64,000 nt of DNA. Origin: Amborella trichopoda (taxonomy: Eukaryota > Streptophyta > Magnoliopsida > Amborellales > Amborellaceae). The position numbers and the translations under genes are program-made. Shown here one piece after another: positions 11,720-24,599 of this stretch (position 1 is its first letter; the number at the start of each line of letters is the position of its first letter). Below the pieces are notes generated by a model. It did no database searches. It was not told the DNA's origin and saw only the letters and a program-made list of their open reading frames with translations. The stretch spans positions 682,798-746,797 of the forward strand of contig NW_006496564.1 in assembly GCF_000471905.2 (NCBI RefSeq), given 5' to 3'.

Positions 11720-13160
11720 GTGATGGTCGTAAGTGAGCCTGGTGACGCGCAGGAAGAGTGCATGAACAAATTTGAGGAAATTGTGCGTGCGATGATGGAA
11801 AAGATTGATTGTATAGATGCCGCACGTCATTCAGCTAACCATGAGGTCAATTCCCATTACTCTGATGGTGAACCTCTAAGGCAGCCCCCTCCCTCTTCCC
11901 CACAGGACAATTCTCCCCCTGATCCCGTCTCTTAGGCAGATATTGATGCTATGGTGACCCATAACCTAAAGAACAGAAAAATTAAGGGGATACAGGGTGC
12001 AACGCCTTATCAAAGGTCGTACCCTTTATATATTGACCAAGTCCCATTTCCCTCAGATTACAAGAAAGGGAAGTCTCTTTTATTTAACAAAACCACTTCC
12101 TCGAACCAGCATATTGCTCATGTCTAGAAACAGCGGCTGATGGGAAACTTCTTCTCCGTCAGTTCGTAGAGACCCTCGATGGCCCATCATTTAATTGGTA
12201 TGCTTGACTTCCTCCAAACTCAATGCATACATGGGAGGAAATGGAGAAATTGTTCTATCAACGTTTCTATGAGGTCGAGAGAGAGGTTGAAACCATCAAA
12301 CTTCTTATCTTGACACATGACCCAGATGAGCCCATAGACCAGATCATATCAAGATGCAGAAATTTGGCTGCCCACCATCCTAATCCTATGCTTGAGAAGG
12401 AAGCAGTCCAAACTTGCATGCAGAACATGCGACCCGAGATCCATCTACAAGTCCAGGCCTCTAATCCGACCTCCATGTCAGAATTGATTTCTAAATCAGC
12501 CTGCATAAAGAGTCTATCATGCCACAACGATAGGACACGACAACAGATTACAAGCTCAGAGAATAATCAAGGCAATGGTAGCTCTCAGAACAACACACAG
12601 GGCAGCCAATAGAAAGGAGTAATCAGAACAATCTTCACAGTCACTGATTCAAAGAAGGCTCCCTCCCAAACTTTGAACCTCATCAAACGGGTGAGCACAG
12701 CGAAGACAGCGCCTCAAGAAGGCAAGCAACAACAGTCATTCAAAAGGGTACTCTCGCTGGCCAACCTTGATCGGGGTGATTATTTCACCAGGCATAGGAA
12801 CAAGGTCTACCGCTTTGAGAAGGAATGGGTCCCCGCGCTGTTCCAATTATTATTGGAACAGAATATGATTTAGCTTTCAGAAGCCAAGTTCCCCGAGCAA
12901 GCTTGCCTTGACAGTCAGGCAAATTATTTGCCTACCATCGGAGGATCAATCATCCCATAGATGACTACTACATGCTGAAAGATATTATCGAAGCCCTGAT
13001 TCAGAATGGTCAGATAAAGCTTGAAGGCTTAAAGAAGGCCTTCGGGGCAGCCGAGGCCCCCCATGCAGTAGCCATCCAAAAGGAAGACAAAATGCCCAGT
13101 ATCCTTTACGCCATCTTCATAATAATGCTTCAGGAAGGCATCATCACATTGAAGTAGGTA
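11720..13160 (+). pseudogene. Ty3/gypsy gag, frameshifted
   Basis: The capsid-type core is clear at 12140-12612. A degenerate LLRQFVETLDGPSFNWY segment leads into HTWEEMEKLFYQRFYEVERE, then DEPIDQIISRCRNLAAHH, the usual retrotransposon Gag pattern. Upstream 11720-11935 is an acidic, Pro-rich N-terminal part. Downstream 12673-12870 (FEKEWVPALFQLLLEQNMI) and 12890-13060 (INHP-like, LKDIIEALIQNGQIKLEG) match the C-terminal Gag segment typical of Tat/Ogre elements. The frame changes at least four times. Confidence 0.7.
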
Positions 13161-14639
13161 AGGCAACCCCATCACCTTGCTAAGGGAATTGAAATCTTTG
13201 GTGCCTGTATCACCAGATAAGAGGCCATCACCTGTGGGAATGCACTAGCTTCCATGATATATTCGCAAAGAAAATGTGAGAATGTCATGAATTTTACAAT
13301 GTTCCAGTAAGTGATCCCCAAGTCACTGCTTCATCGGTGCAAGAGGATCTCCAGAAGCAGAACCTTCCTATCAATGACTCAGACTCTACGGAACCCTTGA
13401 CTTCCCAGCCATGGATAGTCCACCACGGGTGAAGCAGACTCAAGTTCTTTAGACGAGAAGCAGTTCACCAAGCTAGAGTTGTTCACAAGCTTAGTGAGAC
13501 GAATCAAACATCACCTCAGAAAACCAGAAGGAGTCACGTGCCAAGGGCTTCTCACCGAAGAAACAAGACCTCTTAACCACCAGCTGAGTAGAAATTTCTC
13601 ACGCCCCTTCCCCCATTGCCAACTTTATTGGACTTCATCCCTGGCACGATCCATCTTCCTTCTTCATCCTATCAAGAAGATGCTCCCCTGCTATCATCCA
13701 CTCCGAGTACGTCCAATGAGGGTGACGACCTTAAAAGCATTCCCAATGGTCTAACCAAGGGAAAGACTTAAAAGACCCCCTACACTTATCCAATCCTAGT
13801 GATGACGTAAAAAGCTGTACAGATCGGTTTGATGAGGGGAACGACCTTGAAAGGCCCCGACCTTCTAACCCTTCTGCTTCTTCTTCTTTTGCTTCTCGTC
13901 CTTCCTCATCTATGTCTCATGCAAGTACAATCTTGATATGCCCAGACTTCGAGGCACTCGATAGAGAATTCGAAGGGATCAACATAAGTAGGACACAATG
14001 GTAACGATTGAGAAAGACCTCGGCACAGGTAGCGGGGATTCCAAACAGTTGCTTATGCCTTGGCAGCTCTAGCCAAAGCACAACCACCCTCTTCAAAGAA
14101 GCACACAAAGTAGAAGCCAAATAAACCCCAGTGGCCCCCTGAGCCCGACTTTGAGCAGAGATTGAGAGAGTCAAGGGGGAAAAGTTTCAAATCTCCAGAA
14201 GCTTGCCATATGGTGCAAATATCAGGGGCATCACTCAGCATGGGGCAGATAAATCTTAGATCGGGGAAGATGTTACAACCTCTGCTGCAGAAGTCGGGAG
14301 CCTTGAAGTTTCCTAGTTCACGATTATGCCCCAATTTAAAGACCAATTTGATATGTTACAGCTCCCTGGACTCCTTCCCAATCCCATTATCTCAAACAAT
14401 CCACCTATTCTCTAATTCCTTGAGACACCCCACATACTCAATAACTTCCAAACAAACCTCCTCCACCCAAACCTGCTTCTCAACCCAACATACCACCCAA
14501 ACCAATGGCAGGACAAGGAGAACAATTCCTTGATCAAGAAAAAGTGAAATATGATGTAATATGACCTCTACGGAAGCTTCCTGCTCTCCTCAGTATCTAT
14601 AACACCCTCATGCTCTCGAAGGATTACCGGATGGCTTTG
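13161..14639 (+). other. Degenerate gag-protease connecting region
   Basis: Short frames such as 13479-13754 and 14162-14533 show no domain. In related elements this stretch is poorly conserved linker sequence, so its presence is expected. Confidence 0.35.
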
Positions 14640-16061
14640 GTTCAGGCTCTCTCACCCAGAGGTGTATGAGACCGAAGTAGAAGCTACTGAAGTGGACCCG
14701 GTGATTTTAGAAGGATGTATGCCAATCACCTTTTCAAGGGATGATCTGCAACTGGGACAAAAGTTTCATAATCGCCCTCTCTTTGTCACTGGCGAATTAC
14801 ATGATCAACTGAATTATGTTAGATGGAGGGTCGGTAGTCAACCTTATTCCAAGGAGAATCCTTACTCGATTAAGGCTGGGGTCTAAGAATCTTACCTCGA
14901 CCCATGTCAGAGTTCAAGGGTTCAACCAGTCAGGAGAGAAGCCAGCTGACACAGTATGCCTTCATTTTATGTTCAGTGAGCTGAGCGAATATGCCAAGTT
15001 TCATGTAATCGACACCAACACTTCCTACAATATTCTCCTTGGTCAGCCATGTCTCCATGATTAGGGGTGGTTACATCGATGTTGCACCAATGCTTCGAGT
15101 ATAGCGGAGATGGGAGACAGCTTACGGTCTATACTGACAAAAGACCGTTCCCTATAGCCGAAACTCACTATGCCGATGCTAAATATTACTTCACAGATCT
15201 GGTGTAGCCTCAGAAGCAGAATGATGGAGGTCACAAGTCTACAATCAAGACAACATCTTCGTCTCATGAAGATGTTGAGGATGTTGGGAGAACATTAGTG
15301 AACATGTTCAAAGAGGAAAAAAGGCCGGGCAGAATTTTACCTTTAACCACTATTCATTCTAATGTCCCAACCATCATACCTGAAGAAACTCCTTCTTCAC
15401 TTGAAAAGGAATCTTCGCCCTCTTCCCCTTGTTATAAGCCACTTTGGCTGGAAGATGAACCAGAGGTCATTCTTAAGATTGAGCAAGTATGGGGATAGAA
15501 TTCCCAGCTCCAAAGATCACCTATACCCTTGACCATAAAAAATTCTTATATATACCCACTGCACTGTTAAAAGCAGGAGCGACACGTCAATCACCACAAA
15601 ATATTTTTCAAGAGCCTGTTGCTATATGTATAGAGGATGCTCCTTGGACCAATGACTAGCCACAAGTTCTTCACTTTCTTCATCTAACCGGCGGAGGCTA
15701 GTTTGAGAAAGGATAATCTTCATCCCCTCAAGAACGATATCCCTTAGCTGAATTAAGGCGCGAAGTTCACAATCTCTAGAGTCAATTGGAGGTTATGCAC
15801 ATTGCTTCAAAAAATCTCAAGAAGTTCGTGCCTGAGACAAAAAACTACGATGAACTTGAAGTGAATGCACCACTAATGGAAGCTAAGGCCCCTCCTGATT
15901 GGACTATCTACAATGAACAAGCTCATCAAATAATGAGGAAAATGAATTATGATCCCTTAACCAATAAAATGTTAAGAGGAGAAAATGCAATGACTCCCCA
16001 TTTCAAATCTATTGAAGCCACAACAACCCATCATGGGGCTAAACAAGGCTTTGGATATTAG
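14640..16061 (+). pseudogene. Retroviral-type aspartic protease and pre-RT linker of the Ogre/Tat-like element
   Basis: Bases 14662-14820 encode EVDPVILEGCMPITFSRDDL. After a frame change comes the protease core: the catalytic DGGS at 14824-14835 followed by VVNLIPRRIL, and the C-terminal YNILLGQPCLHD ending at 15064. A stop follows at once. Bases 15786-16061 encode HQIMRKMNYDPLTNKML and end GAKQGFGY, the conserved segment that stands just before reverse transcriptase in Tat/Ogre Pol. No RT motif follows, so the deletion junction lies around 16062-16140. Confidence 0.7.
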
Positions 16062-16257
16062 CTCCTTGAGGCAAAAAAGTATGACAAGAGGCAATCAAGC
16101 CCGAACACGAGCACATGAGATTTTGCAAAAGTAAGAAGAGAATGAAATGATGAAGCGAAGTTAGCCAGAAGAGAAAAAAAGAAGCACTTTATTTATGAGT
16201 TAAAACTTTTACAAGTACTGATAAAAGAAAAGACATTCTCAAAACTGATCAATCAAC

Positions 16258-19200
16258 TTATTTGATCCATACACTACACGATGCTGGAGAAGTCTCGGTG
16301 CCCTGGACACGCTCCTTCAGTGCGGCCACCGTTTGAGTCTCCTCCTCCATCGCCACAGTTTCTGACTCAATGGTGCCATTGAGTTCGGATAAATCTGCAA
16401 CCAAAGAAGCCTCCATAGCCCTCCTCTGAACCATCTCCGTCTCAAGACCCACGACTTCCTGCCTCAATATTCGCATCTCTTCTCTGATTTCAATGATTGT
16501 CTTGTAGCTTCCTTGTGCCTCCCTCTTGAGATCATGTTGACGGTCAGTTATCGTGGCCTTCTTCTCAATGCAAGAATCTATCTTCTCGTGACGACATAAC
16601 ATCGACTCCTCCAAAGAGGCTAGCCGCCTAATTTATTTCTCATGATGTAGCACTCCTGACGTCCATCTCTCTAACTCATTTAGTGTTGCATCAAAATGGG
16701 AAAGCACTTTTGGTGCACTCCCGACTGCAGTGGTCGCAGTGAATTCCCCCAGTTTTGTCAAAGCTTTGTTTAGATCATTGAAGGGCAACTCCCTTAAGCC
16801 CTACCTGCTAGAAGAATTCCTGCAATCATGTAAGAAACACCACTAAAAACATGCCTAGATGATGTTGCTGAGACCACTACTGCTGAAGAAACCTCGACCT
16901 CAAGGACTGAGCTTGTCGAAGTGATAGCCATCTAAGCCACTGGCTCCTTTGAAACAATGGAAAAGCCCATAGCTTCTTACCCCTCAAACTCAGAGGCAGC
17001 CTCAGCCCCCACCTGCCTGGGTTCTTCAATGTCAGCCTCGCTGCCTTGACCCTTATTTATGGAGACGTCTACTTCTATCCTAACAGGCTTTGAAGAAACC
17101 TGTCCCCTTGCTCTTCACTCTTCTAAACTTCCACCTCAACATTAGCAAGTTCAGGAACTACCTCTTCCCCTTGGCCTTTTCCAACCGATTCACCCCTAGC
17201 CATGGCTTCTTCCATTTGGCCTGCACCTTCAACAGTCAGAACCTCGGCCACGAAGAGCTCAGCCCCCTCATCTTCATAACATGTGCCCATGGGGGCAGTA
17301 ACCTCTTGGTGCTCAAGCACATCATCAGCTACAAGCTCTTCTTCTTGAGTCTAGCCCCTGCCTTGGTCGGGACACTAAGCTCCTGATGCATAGACGCACA
17401 TCAGCATCAGAGACCCTTCCTGAAGCAGTTGCTTTAGAACCTTCCGCCTCGTCAGTATCCATCAAAGCCGCCTCTGACTTAGGAACTACCCTTGGACTCA
17501 GGGGCACCTCCCTAAGATTTGGAGTCATTTCCCTATTAAAAGTAATAATAATGGGCTCAGAAGTGCTGGAGTTTTCTACTTCAGTATTTGAAGAAGAAGA
17601 AAACAATTTAGGAGAAACAAAAGATAGTGGAGAAAGCACAGAAGGTGATACTGATGCAGAAGGCGATACTGAGGGAGTGGCTAAAAGATCAGAAGAGGAA
17701 GAGCTACCTCCTGGTTCTGACATCACAGGAAGATTGGCACTCTCACGACTCCGTGTACACCCACTAACTGAAGACAGTGCATGAGTGTCAGCAGCGGTCG
17801 AGTGTTTTCTTTTCTTCCCCTCTTCCGGAGTAAGAGCGGCCGCTTTAGAACTCCCTCCCTGAGAAGGTCCTTCAGCCAATTTACTACGGGGACCACTCCC
17901 AATCAGTGCATTCAAGTCCTAGACGAGATGCTTCTCATAACCAGGGACTTGTTGGCCATCATTCCACTTTAAATGGAACTAAGATTATAAAAAATACTCC
18001 CAGTTCTCGCCTTCATCTCAAGAAATTCCAGCGAGGCTTCATCAGATGCTATCTCACACGAAAACCCTAAGCCTTGCTAATTAGAGGGATAGTCTAAGAC
18101 AAATACCATTCTCCCTTTCCAAGGGTGATCTTTATCCCAATATCCCTTACTGGTGATTCTCCACTAGTTCACATAGGCCTTGGTCATTCGGATCCTCCTG
18201 CAAAAGTGAGGTAACACATATTTGCTGGTTTATGTAATCTCTAGACAAGTGGACCAAGCGGTCTGTGTATGCTTTGGCAGCCAGCACTCATTGAAAGTTC
18301 CAAGCTCTTCCATTTTCCCCTTGTTCACCTTACCCTGGCACTTTTCGAAACACACCGAGAAGGGGAAACTATGGTCAAGCCTATGCTGACGGGGGAAGCG
18401 GTGAGGGAAATAGCCCTCTAATTTGGTGTTGTGCAAAGTCCAATAAGGTAGAACTCCCCCTCTAATGCTCAGGATGAACATAAGCTCCTTAATGGTTGTT
18501 GGAGCGCCTTCAAGCTCCTTCCCCAATTCTTCAATGAAAGCACGATCTATGAGGCTCCCGATTGAAAATGGGACCCACCTCATGTTCAAAGAGTCATTCT
18601 CAAATAGACCCCGAGCCTCCCCTCGGGTATGGAAGATAAGCTTCTGCTTCGCAATCCTCATCAAGAAGGGCCACAGTTTACCTCCTGAGCACTGGTGCCT
18701 GACATAGGTGTCTTGGAAATAGTCCCCTAGCTACCCATACACGTAATGCACGGGGAATGAACTCTTAAAATACCCATGAAATGCCTCTCCTCCTACAATA
18801 CCATTCCCTCCCTCTTTCCCTTGTAGGCCTTTCCACGTGAGATGGCTCCTAAACCATGGTAAATATTACACAAAACCGGCTGAGCGAGGGCATACTCATG
18901 CCCTCTTGTCATGTCGCAGGCCACATATAATACGCCTAGACGAATGTCGTCTACCCACCCAAGGAGCACGAACTTGCACAAAAATAAGGCCAAATATGCT
19001 GCCAAGAAGACACAGTCGTCACTGGACTCAAATTGATATAAGGGAGGTGCCCCCTTTGCAACTGTCTTTCCTTTTCCTTTCGGAGCGCCGGGACCACCTT
19101 CGGGATAGTCCCCACAAAAGAATTTCACCCATTCCATGAAGGTGACCTAACCATTGCTAGAATGGGTAGCGATCAACTGGTAAGCCTAAAAGATCTTTTG

Positions 19201-19887
19201 AAGACTGGCAGGTGGCTCTTAATCCCCCAAGCTAGCACCACCAAAGATTGTTGAGTTCTAGGGCATGAACTCGTCATACATAGCCTTGATTATCGGAAGG
19301 CCCCCAATAAAATGAAGATCTAGCAAAAAGATTCTTGCTTGCAAGTGCTCGAGAAGCCAGGTATTGCTAACATGGCTCCATGTTTCCAGTAATAACTTTA
19401 CAATATTAGAGCACCAATCATCGTAGCTGCCCGAATACTGGACCACTGCTAATAGTGAAGCATGTTCAACAGTACTTCTGTACGATATCAATACCTTGGC
19501 AGTCCAGGAAGAGTATCCCTTCAAGTATTTATGCTCCCTCGGAATTCGGAGGCATTTTGCTAACCACAGTAGTAGCCCCTTTGCCTGTACCATTTGTTTC
19601 CCTAGGGTAGGCAAGTTCTCCCTGGAAGCTATGTTCCTATGCATGCAATGAAGGAGTGCCATCCCTTCTTCAATACTGATGCTGTCGTCATTGTCCTCGT
19701 GTACTTCAAAACAAATGGGGTCAGTAATGAAAGTGACACTGAAAGGCCACTCTAGTGCGCATACTAGCTTGGTCAGCCAAATGGCCTCACCCCATGATAA
19801 AACCTCACCAGTAAAATCACAGGTGCCAACTTCTCCCCCCCTTGGAAGCCTCTTCACATCTGGAATTCGATAAGAAGGATTAGCCAT
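16258..19887 (-). pseudogene. Antisense extra ORF with plant mobile domain and C-terminal coiled coil
   Basis: Read on the minus strand from ATG 19887: MANPSYRIPDVKRLPRGGE, then a plant mobile domain (aminotransferase-like, PF10536 type) core with TWSHVSNTWLLEHLQARIFL and LHFIGGLPIIKAMYDEFMP. Next comes EWVKFFCG (19137), the hydrophobic FLAAYLALFLCKFVL and VACDMTRGHEYALAQPVLC, then 18664-18230. A Ser-rich segment with KKRKHS (17915-17325) and a Glu/Gln-rich coiled coil (16614-16258) close it. Stops and frameshifts break it into at least five pieces. Antisense ORFs of this sort downstream of pol are known in Tat-lineage elements, so I assign it to the element rather than to a host gene. A captured or independent transposon gene is the alternative. 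Confidence 0.65.
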
Positions 19888-19934
19888 GGTAGAAGATTCA
19901 CTCCCCAAATCAAAAAGGCACTGGATCAGCACCA

Positions 19935-20009
19935 ACTATGATTTCAGAAGCTTAGCACCGGTTGTGCTCGATGTCTAGCGTCGGTTGAGCTTGTTAATGC
20001 TCAAGAGAA
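19935..20009. other. Junction segment with hairpin-array-like motifs
   Basis: The segment AGAAGCTTAGCACCGGTTG and then ATGTCTAGCGTCGGTTGAGC resembles two units of the LTR array at 8636-9345 (AAGCCTAGCACCGACTG). It may be a trace of the missing 3' LTR just before the LINE. Confidence 0.3.
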
Positions 20010-20627
20010 AATAGTGCACACTATTTGGTTGTATTTATCGATTACCAAAGTAGGGAAAGATATCATAGAATTAAATGTTAGGAGAAATTTGTCGAACTTA
20101 TTCCAAATGGGCTTTATCAAATGCAGGCCCAAGGGTAGATGGGTTCCACCCATGAGGGGTGTTTTTAAACTTAATTTTGATGGCAGTTTGCGGGGAAACC
20201 CTGGATTAGCTGGTTTAGGTGGAGTGGTAAGGGACTAGGAAGGTAATATTATCTTTACTTATGCAGGCCCACTTCGAGAGAAAACTACTAATCATGCTGA
20301 ATTCCTGGCTCTACTTCATGGTTTGAAAATTTTTGTGGCTAAGAATTTAGGCTCATTATGTGTTATTGAAGGTGATTCCCTAAATGTCATTAATGGTGCA
20401 AAGGGAAACAGAAGACGCCTTGGGAGCTTAAGTCTATGTTGTTGCAGATCTTGGACTTATCAAGACCCTTTTCCTTTTCTTTTGTGCATGTATATTGGGA
20501 AGCCAATGTGTTGGCTGATTATCTTGGCAGGGGGGGCATTTCTTTACCAAAGGCTATTGTCTATGATACTGTGATTTCTTTCTGATTTCCTTCTAATAAA
20601 GTATTAGAATTCCTATAAAAAAAGACA
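20010..20627 (+). mobile_element. LINE 3' end with RNase H domain, 5' truncated
   Basis: Plus-strand reading gives FKLNFDGSLRGNPG, a short stop, then NHAEFLALLHGL and CVIEGDSLNVI. After a frameshift come VHVYWEANVLADYL and LPKAIVYDTV. This is the RNase H domain at the end of plant L1-type ORF2: the DGS aspartate, the AE glutamate and the EGD aspartate are visible. A short A-rich tail (about 20616-20623) follows. No endonuclease or RT is present. Confidence 0.8.
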
Positions 20628-21067
20628 TTAGGTGGGGGGAAGAGAGAGAAAGAGAGAGGATTGAAATAGTAGTTTAGTCATTAATGTGTTGGGTGTAGTT
20701 TGTATAAGGCCGAGATTCTAAACAATCAAAATGGGGTGCACCTTTAAATAGTGTCAAAATATGTTGTTTTAATATTAGAAATACTTATCATGCCATGAAA
20801 ACTTATTTTTATCTCTAATAATAAAATATAAAATTCAAAATAGTGTAGATCGAGCATATCTATGAACACTTGAAAATCTTGAAAATTGATGGTCTAGATA
20901 ATATAGTATAGATATACTATTTTCAATACTTGAAAACTTTATTTTCTCATGTCCATGTCTTGAGGTTAAGATGATAGAGTCGAGGGTTTTTCAGCATCGA
21001 AACAACCTTTTTTAATGAATTTTTTATGTGCGCTTTAATTTGATTTTTTTAGAGCCTCGTACTTCTA
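20628..21067. other. AT-rich spacer between two LINE tails
   Basis: No gene or repeat structure is seen apart from a short GAGAGA run at 20641-20660. Confidence 0.4.
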
Positions 21068-23150
21068 TAAACATTTTCCTTTTTTTATTTTTTATTTTTT
21101 AAACGTTAACAGTAAGCTTTCATTGAGTGAATAAGAGTTTACAAGAGAAAATGAACAAAAGCAAAAAAAAAGAGAAAAAGAAAAATAAGAAGAGGAGAAA
21201 GAGGATCAGAGGAGAGGAGAGAGAGAATTATGAAGAACCTAATTTAGCCAAAGCATCAGCATCGCCATTTCTCTCTCGATTGATGGAGAGAGAGAACTAC
21301 GAAGAACCTAATTTAGCCAAAGCATCAGCATCGCCATTTCTCTCTCGATTGATGTACAAGAACCAAACCTCCTTAGCAGCTAAGATCAAGGTAATTTCAT
21401 CCATGATAGAGGTCCATTCCCACGGGATTGAAGAGGGATGAGAACACATCAAATAACATTAGTCGAATCCCCTTCAATGAATGATATGATTATGTTCCAC
21501 TGAAAGCCAAGAAACCCCCTCTTTAATCGCTCTAAGCTCAAGCTTCATTGATGTCACAGAAATGCAACTCCCCAAAAACGGAGAAAATGGTGATACATTC
21601 AAAGTTTCTGAGCAACCCCCCAAAACCTGCCTTGGAAGAATGGTGTCTCAACCATTGAAGTTTAGCTGAAGTCATCCAGTAGGAGGGGATATCCAAATGG
21701 AAGGTTTGATGTTTTTGACCTGGTTGTGAAAAAGCATGTCCCCCAAATTGGTAAGGAAAGCTTCTTTGGGGTAGTCTTTGTAGCACAGAAAAGCTTGAGC
21801 GCAATGACTGTAAGCTGCAGAACCCTCTTAAGTATGACATGCACATTACACTTAATCCCCTAAAAAATCCTCTGATTTCTTTCTTTTCATAAACGCAACA
21901 TCAGCAATGAGAATGTGTTATAGTCGAATGCCTGATTTAGGGAAATGTGGATTCGGCACTTGAGCAAAAAAATGTTGAATATGACTAGGCATGATCGAAT
22001 GCCACCTTGACAAGCTTGCTACAGATCTCCAAATAAAGGTTGCAAAAGGGCAGTGCAAGAATAAGTGATGGCAATCTTCATCAGCACTCAAATAGAGGAA
22101 ACAAACATTTACCAATATCTTTCCTCTTCTTCTTAAATGATCTCCTGTGGGCACCCTTGCTTGCTCCAAAATCCATAAAAATGCTTGAACCCTTTGGGAA
22201 TTTAAATGACCAGACTTTTGTATTTTTGTTGCTTGCATAAAAAAATCATGTCATTGCTTACCTCACCATATAAAGAAGGCCATTAGGATTAAGTTCCCAA
22301 TCCAAAAAATCATTTCTATGAGAGAAGAAGCAAAAGGCATTAAGCTTATGGAGCAAGGCAGTAAATTGATGTTCTGTGGCTTTGTCCACTTTCCTGATCA
22401 AAAGTTTGACCTTCCATTCACGTTGGGACCTTCATCAACTACCATCTTTGAGATCATGGCATGTTTTGCAGCAGCCCATCGATATACTTTTGGAAATTGA
22501 TAACGAAAGGGTATATGTCCTAACCACTTGCTGATCCAAAATTTGGTATTCGCTCCATTCCTAACCTTCATCCAACTATAAACCAAAAACAAGGATCGCA
22601 CTGAGTTAATCCCTTTCCACATTAAGGAAGCTAATCTATTGGTGCTAAGTTTCTTACGAATAAGTCAATTCTCATCAGTTCCATATTTAGCAAAAATGAC
22701 ATCTTGCCACTGTGTTCGTGGCTGTATAGAGAGTCTCTACCACCATTTATTAAGCAAGGCATCATTCATAGGCATATGCCGCCCTCTTTCTTGGGTCTGC
22801 ACACCTTCTCCCATCAAACCAAATTATACTTTTTAGGTATTGGAGAACTACTTTAAAGAAAATTATGCATCAGAGATTCCAACTTTTGGTTACTGCTGCC
22901 GGTGCTCTGAACATGGATAGAAAGTACACTAGTGAATTGGCTAAAGTGGAGTTAATAAGAGTATTACTACCCCCAAAAGACAGGCATCTACTCTTCCACC
23001 CATCAAGTTCATACTCAAATCTTTCCACTAAAGGGTCCCAAGCTGATAGGGACAGACAACCATCTGCCAAAGGCACTCCAAGATATTTAGAAGGGAGTGT
23101 TTTTAGTTCACAGCCCAACCATGCCGCCCAATATTGCAAATCAGATCAGA
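21068..23150 (-). mobile_element. L1-type LINE, 5' truncated inside reverse transcriptase
   Basis: Minus-strand order: end of RT at 23139-22870 (LPSKYLGVPLADG, LDGWKSRCLSFGG, TLINSTLANSLVYFLSMFRAP), then MWKGINSVRSLF with WISKWLGHIPF (22622-22398). A zinc-binding segment (22238-21918; VNVCFLYLSADEDCHHLFLHCPF) and RNase H (about 21660-21225; GDADALAKLGSS) follow. A poly(A) tail shows as poly(T) at 21070-21105. Several frameshifts and stops are present. ATTTTCCT occurs next to both ends and could be a short target duplication, which I hold only weakly. Confidence 0.82.
21221..21360 (-). repeat. 70-bp perfect-like tandem duplication inside LINE RNase H
   Basis: GAAGAACCTAATTTAGCCAA recurs at 21231 and 21301, and the surrounding ~69 bases are almost identical. 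The duplicated unit encodes the RNase H C-terminal motif NGDADALAKLGSS. Confidence 0.85.
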
Positions 23151-24599
23151 ATTTTCCTAATGTATTAACTTTTTAACTGGGGTTAAAAGCAAAAAAAAAC
23201 AATAATTGAGTTAAGGGTATGATATGAAAAGTATTGGGGTATCTACAAAGTGTATTTCAAAAATATCTATAATTTTTTCTTTCTTTCTTTGAAAGAGTAA
23301 AAGGTCAAGGCCCTAAGTACTTTCATTGGGAAGACTAAAAGATGTTTTCTTCTTTTTATGGGAATTTCATGGTTATATGGTGAGTCTCACCAACTACGTG
23401 GCCATTTTCTTGTACACAGTTGTCCAAGATGAACGTCACAGGGTGGTTCACATTGAATTCCAGCATTCTAGCTACTCAATTCGCTAATATTTTAATAGAA
23501 TTATGAATGAAATATTGATCTTAGCCACATACTTATGCTCCTCTCAACAGGTGGAGTACATAGTTCCATCTCCCCAAGTCCAAAGTTCAACCCGTTTTTC
23601 CAAAAGAACACTTGTCCATAGTTACAGGAATTAAGTAATTGACATTGCCTTGCAAGGATTTTATTGGGGCGGTCAATGAGCATCTGGGGTAACACACCCC
23701 ATGTCTCACTGTCTTAATTACACGTTGCGAGTTTCATTTTCACTGACAATTTTAAAAACCATTAATTAATTAAAAAATGGGTAGAGCCCGTCATCTCATT
23801 GAATTACCCAAAAAAAAAAGATTTATCTCAAAATGTATTGGTTACCGTAAATTTTGATATGTATTTCAAATATGTAGCAGCAGGTTGGGAAGTTTGTGTT
23901 GAGGACTCGAGAATTCTATAAAAATGCAATTGAGAGGGAGTGTCATCCTTTGAATGTAACAATGTGGTAACAGTGATTAGAATCTCATTCATACAACAAT
24001 GTGGTAAAATATAGTCACTAATATTTTGGTCATGTCATTGTGGAAGAATACTACCTCGTCTTCCTCAACATGTGTGGGCTAACCGCCCCACATCGTATCA
24101 TATAGGGTACCACATTAGCGAGTTTTGAAGTGCTCGATCTTTGAGGACGCCAAAAGAGCTATTTAATCATCGTCATTCATCATTGCCAAATATTGTGTGC
24201 ATACCTTTGGAATATGAAAAGCATGATTACCAATGTTAATTTAGACATCCGTTTCCTAAGTAGGTCACGATCATGAACAGCACAAGCAATACTACTGCTT
24301 TATCCGGACAAGGACAGTAAAGCTTGATGTAGAGTCAGTTTCATCGTTGGACAATAAGATCATTGAGCAAGGCAATTGAGGAAGTCGGGGTGGATGATTG
24401 ATGAATTCGAAGAAAAAGAAAGAATTGAACCCATGAGCAGAATTCCCAAAGTGGGGAGGCCCAAAATTTTGGAGATGATTGAGGGAGAACTTGTGGCACA
24501 TATGTGGGCTGCCCTTTGACCTAGTCAAAACCGACTAATGTATTTGTCAATGTCTGCGTGGTGTAGGTCCCATATATGTCTCTCAAGCTCATCTCTCTC
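23151..24599. other. Non-coding, AT-rich DNA
   Basis: No gene, terminal repeat or tandem array could be supported. Short reading frames have no recognisable content. Confidence 0.4.

Larger units (their letters stand above)
6985..19990 (+). mobile_element. Ogre/Tat-like Ty3/gypsy element with pol core deleted and antisense extra ORF, 3' LTR missing
   Basis: In order: 5' LTR (about 6985-10143), primer binding site (10147), a ~1.5-kb leader, gag (11720-13160), protease and pre-RT linker (14640-16061), then an antisense plant mobile domain ORF (19887-16258). RT, RNase H and integrase should lie between linker and antisense ORF but are absent. No 3' LTR follows; a LINE tail starts at about 20010. 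Long LTR, this type of primer binding site, the Tat-type linker and an antisense ORF downstream of pol together fit the Ogre/Tat branch. Stops and frameshifts are many, so it is a non-functional relic. Confidence 0.7.

Noticed and set aside
17386..17784. 132-codon plus-strand acidic frame
   Set aside because: It is antisense to the Ser-rich linker of the plant mobile domain ORF, which is supported by domains on both sides.
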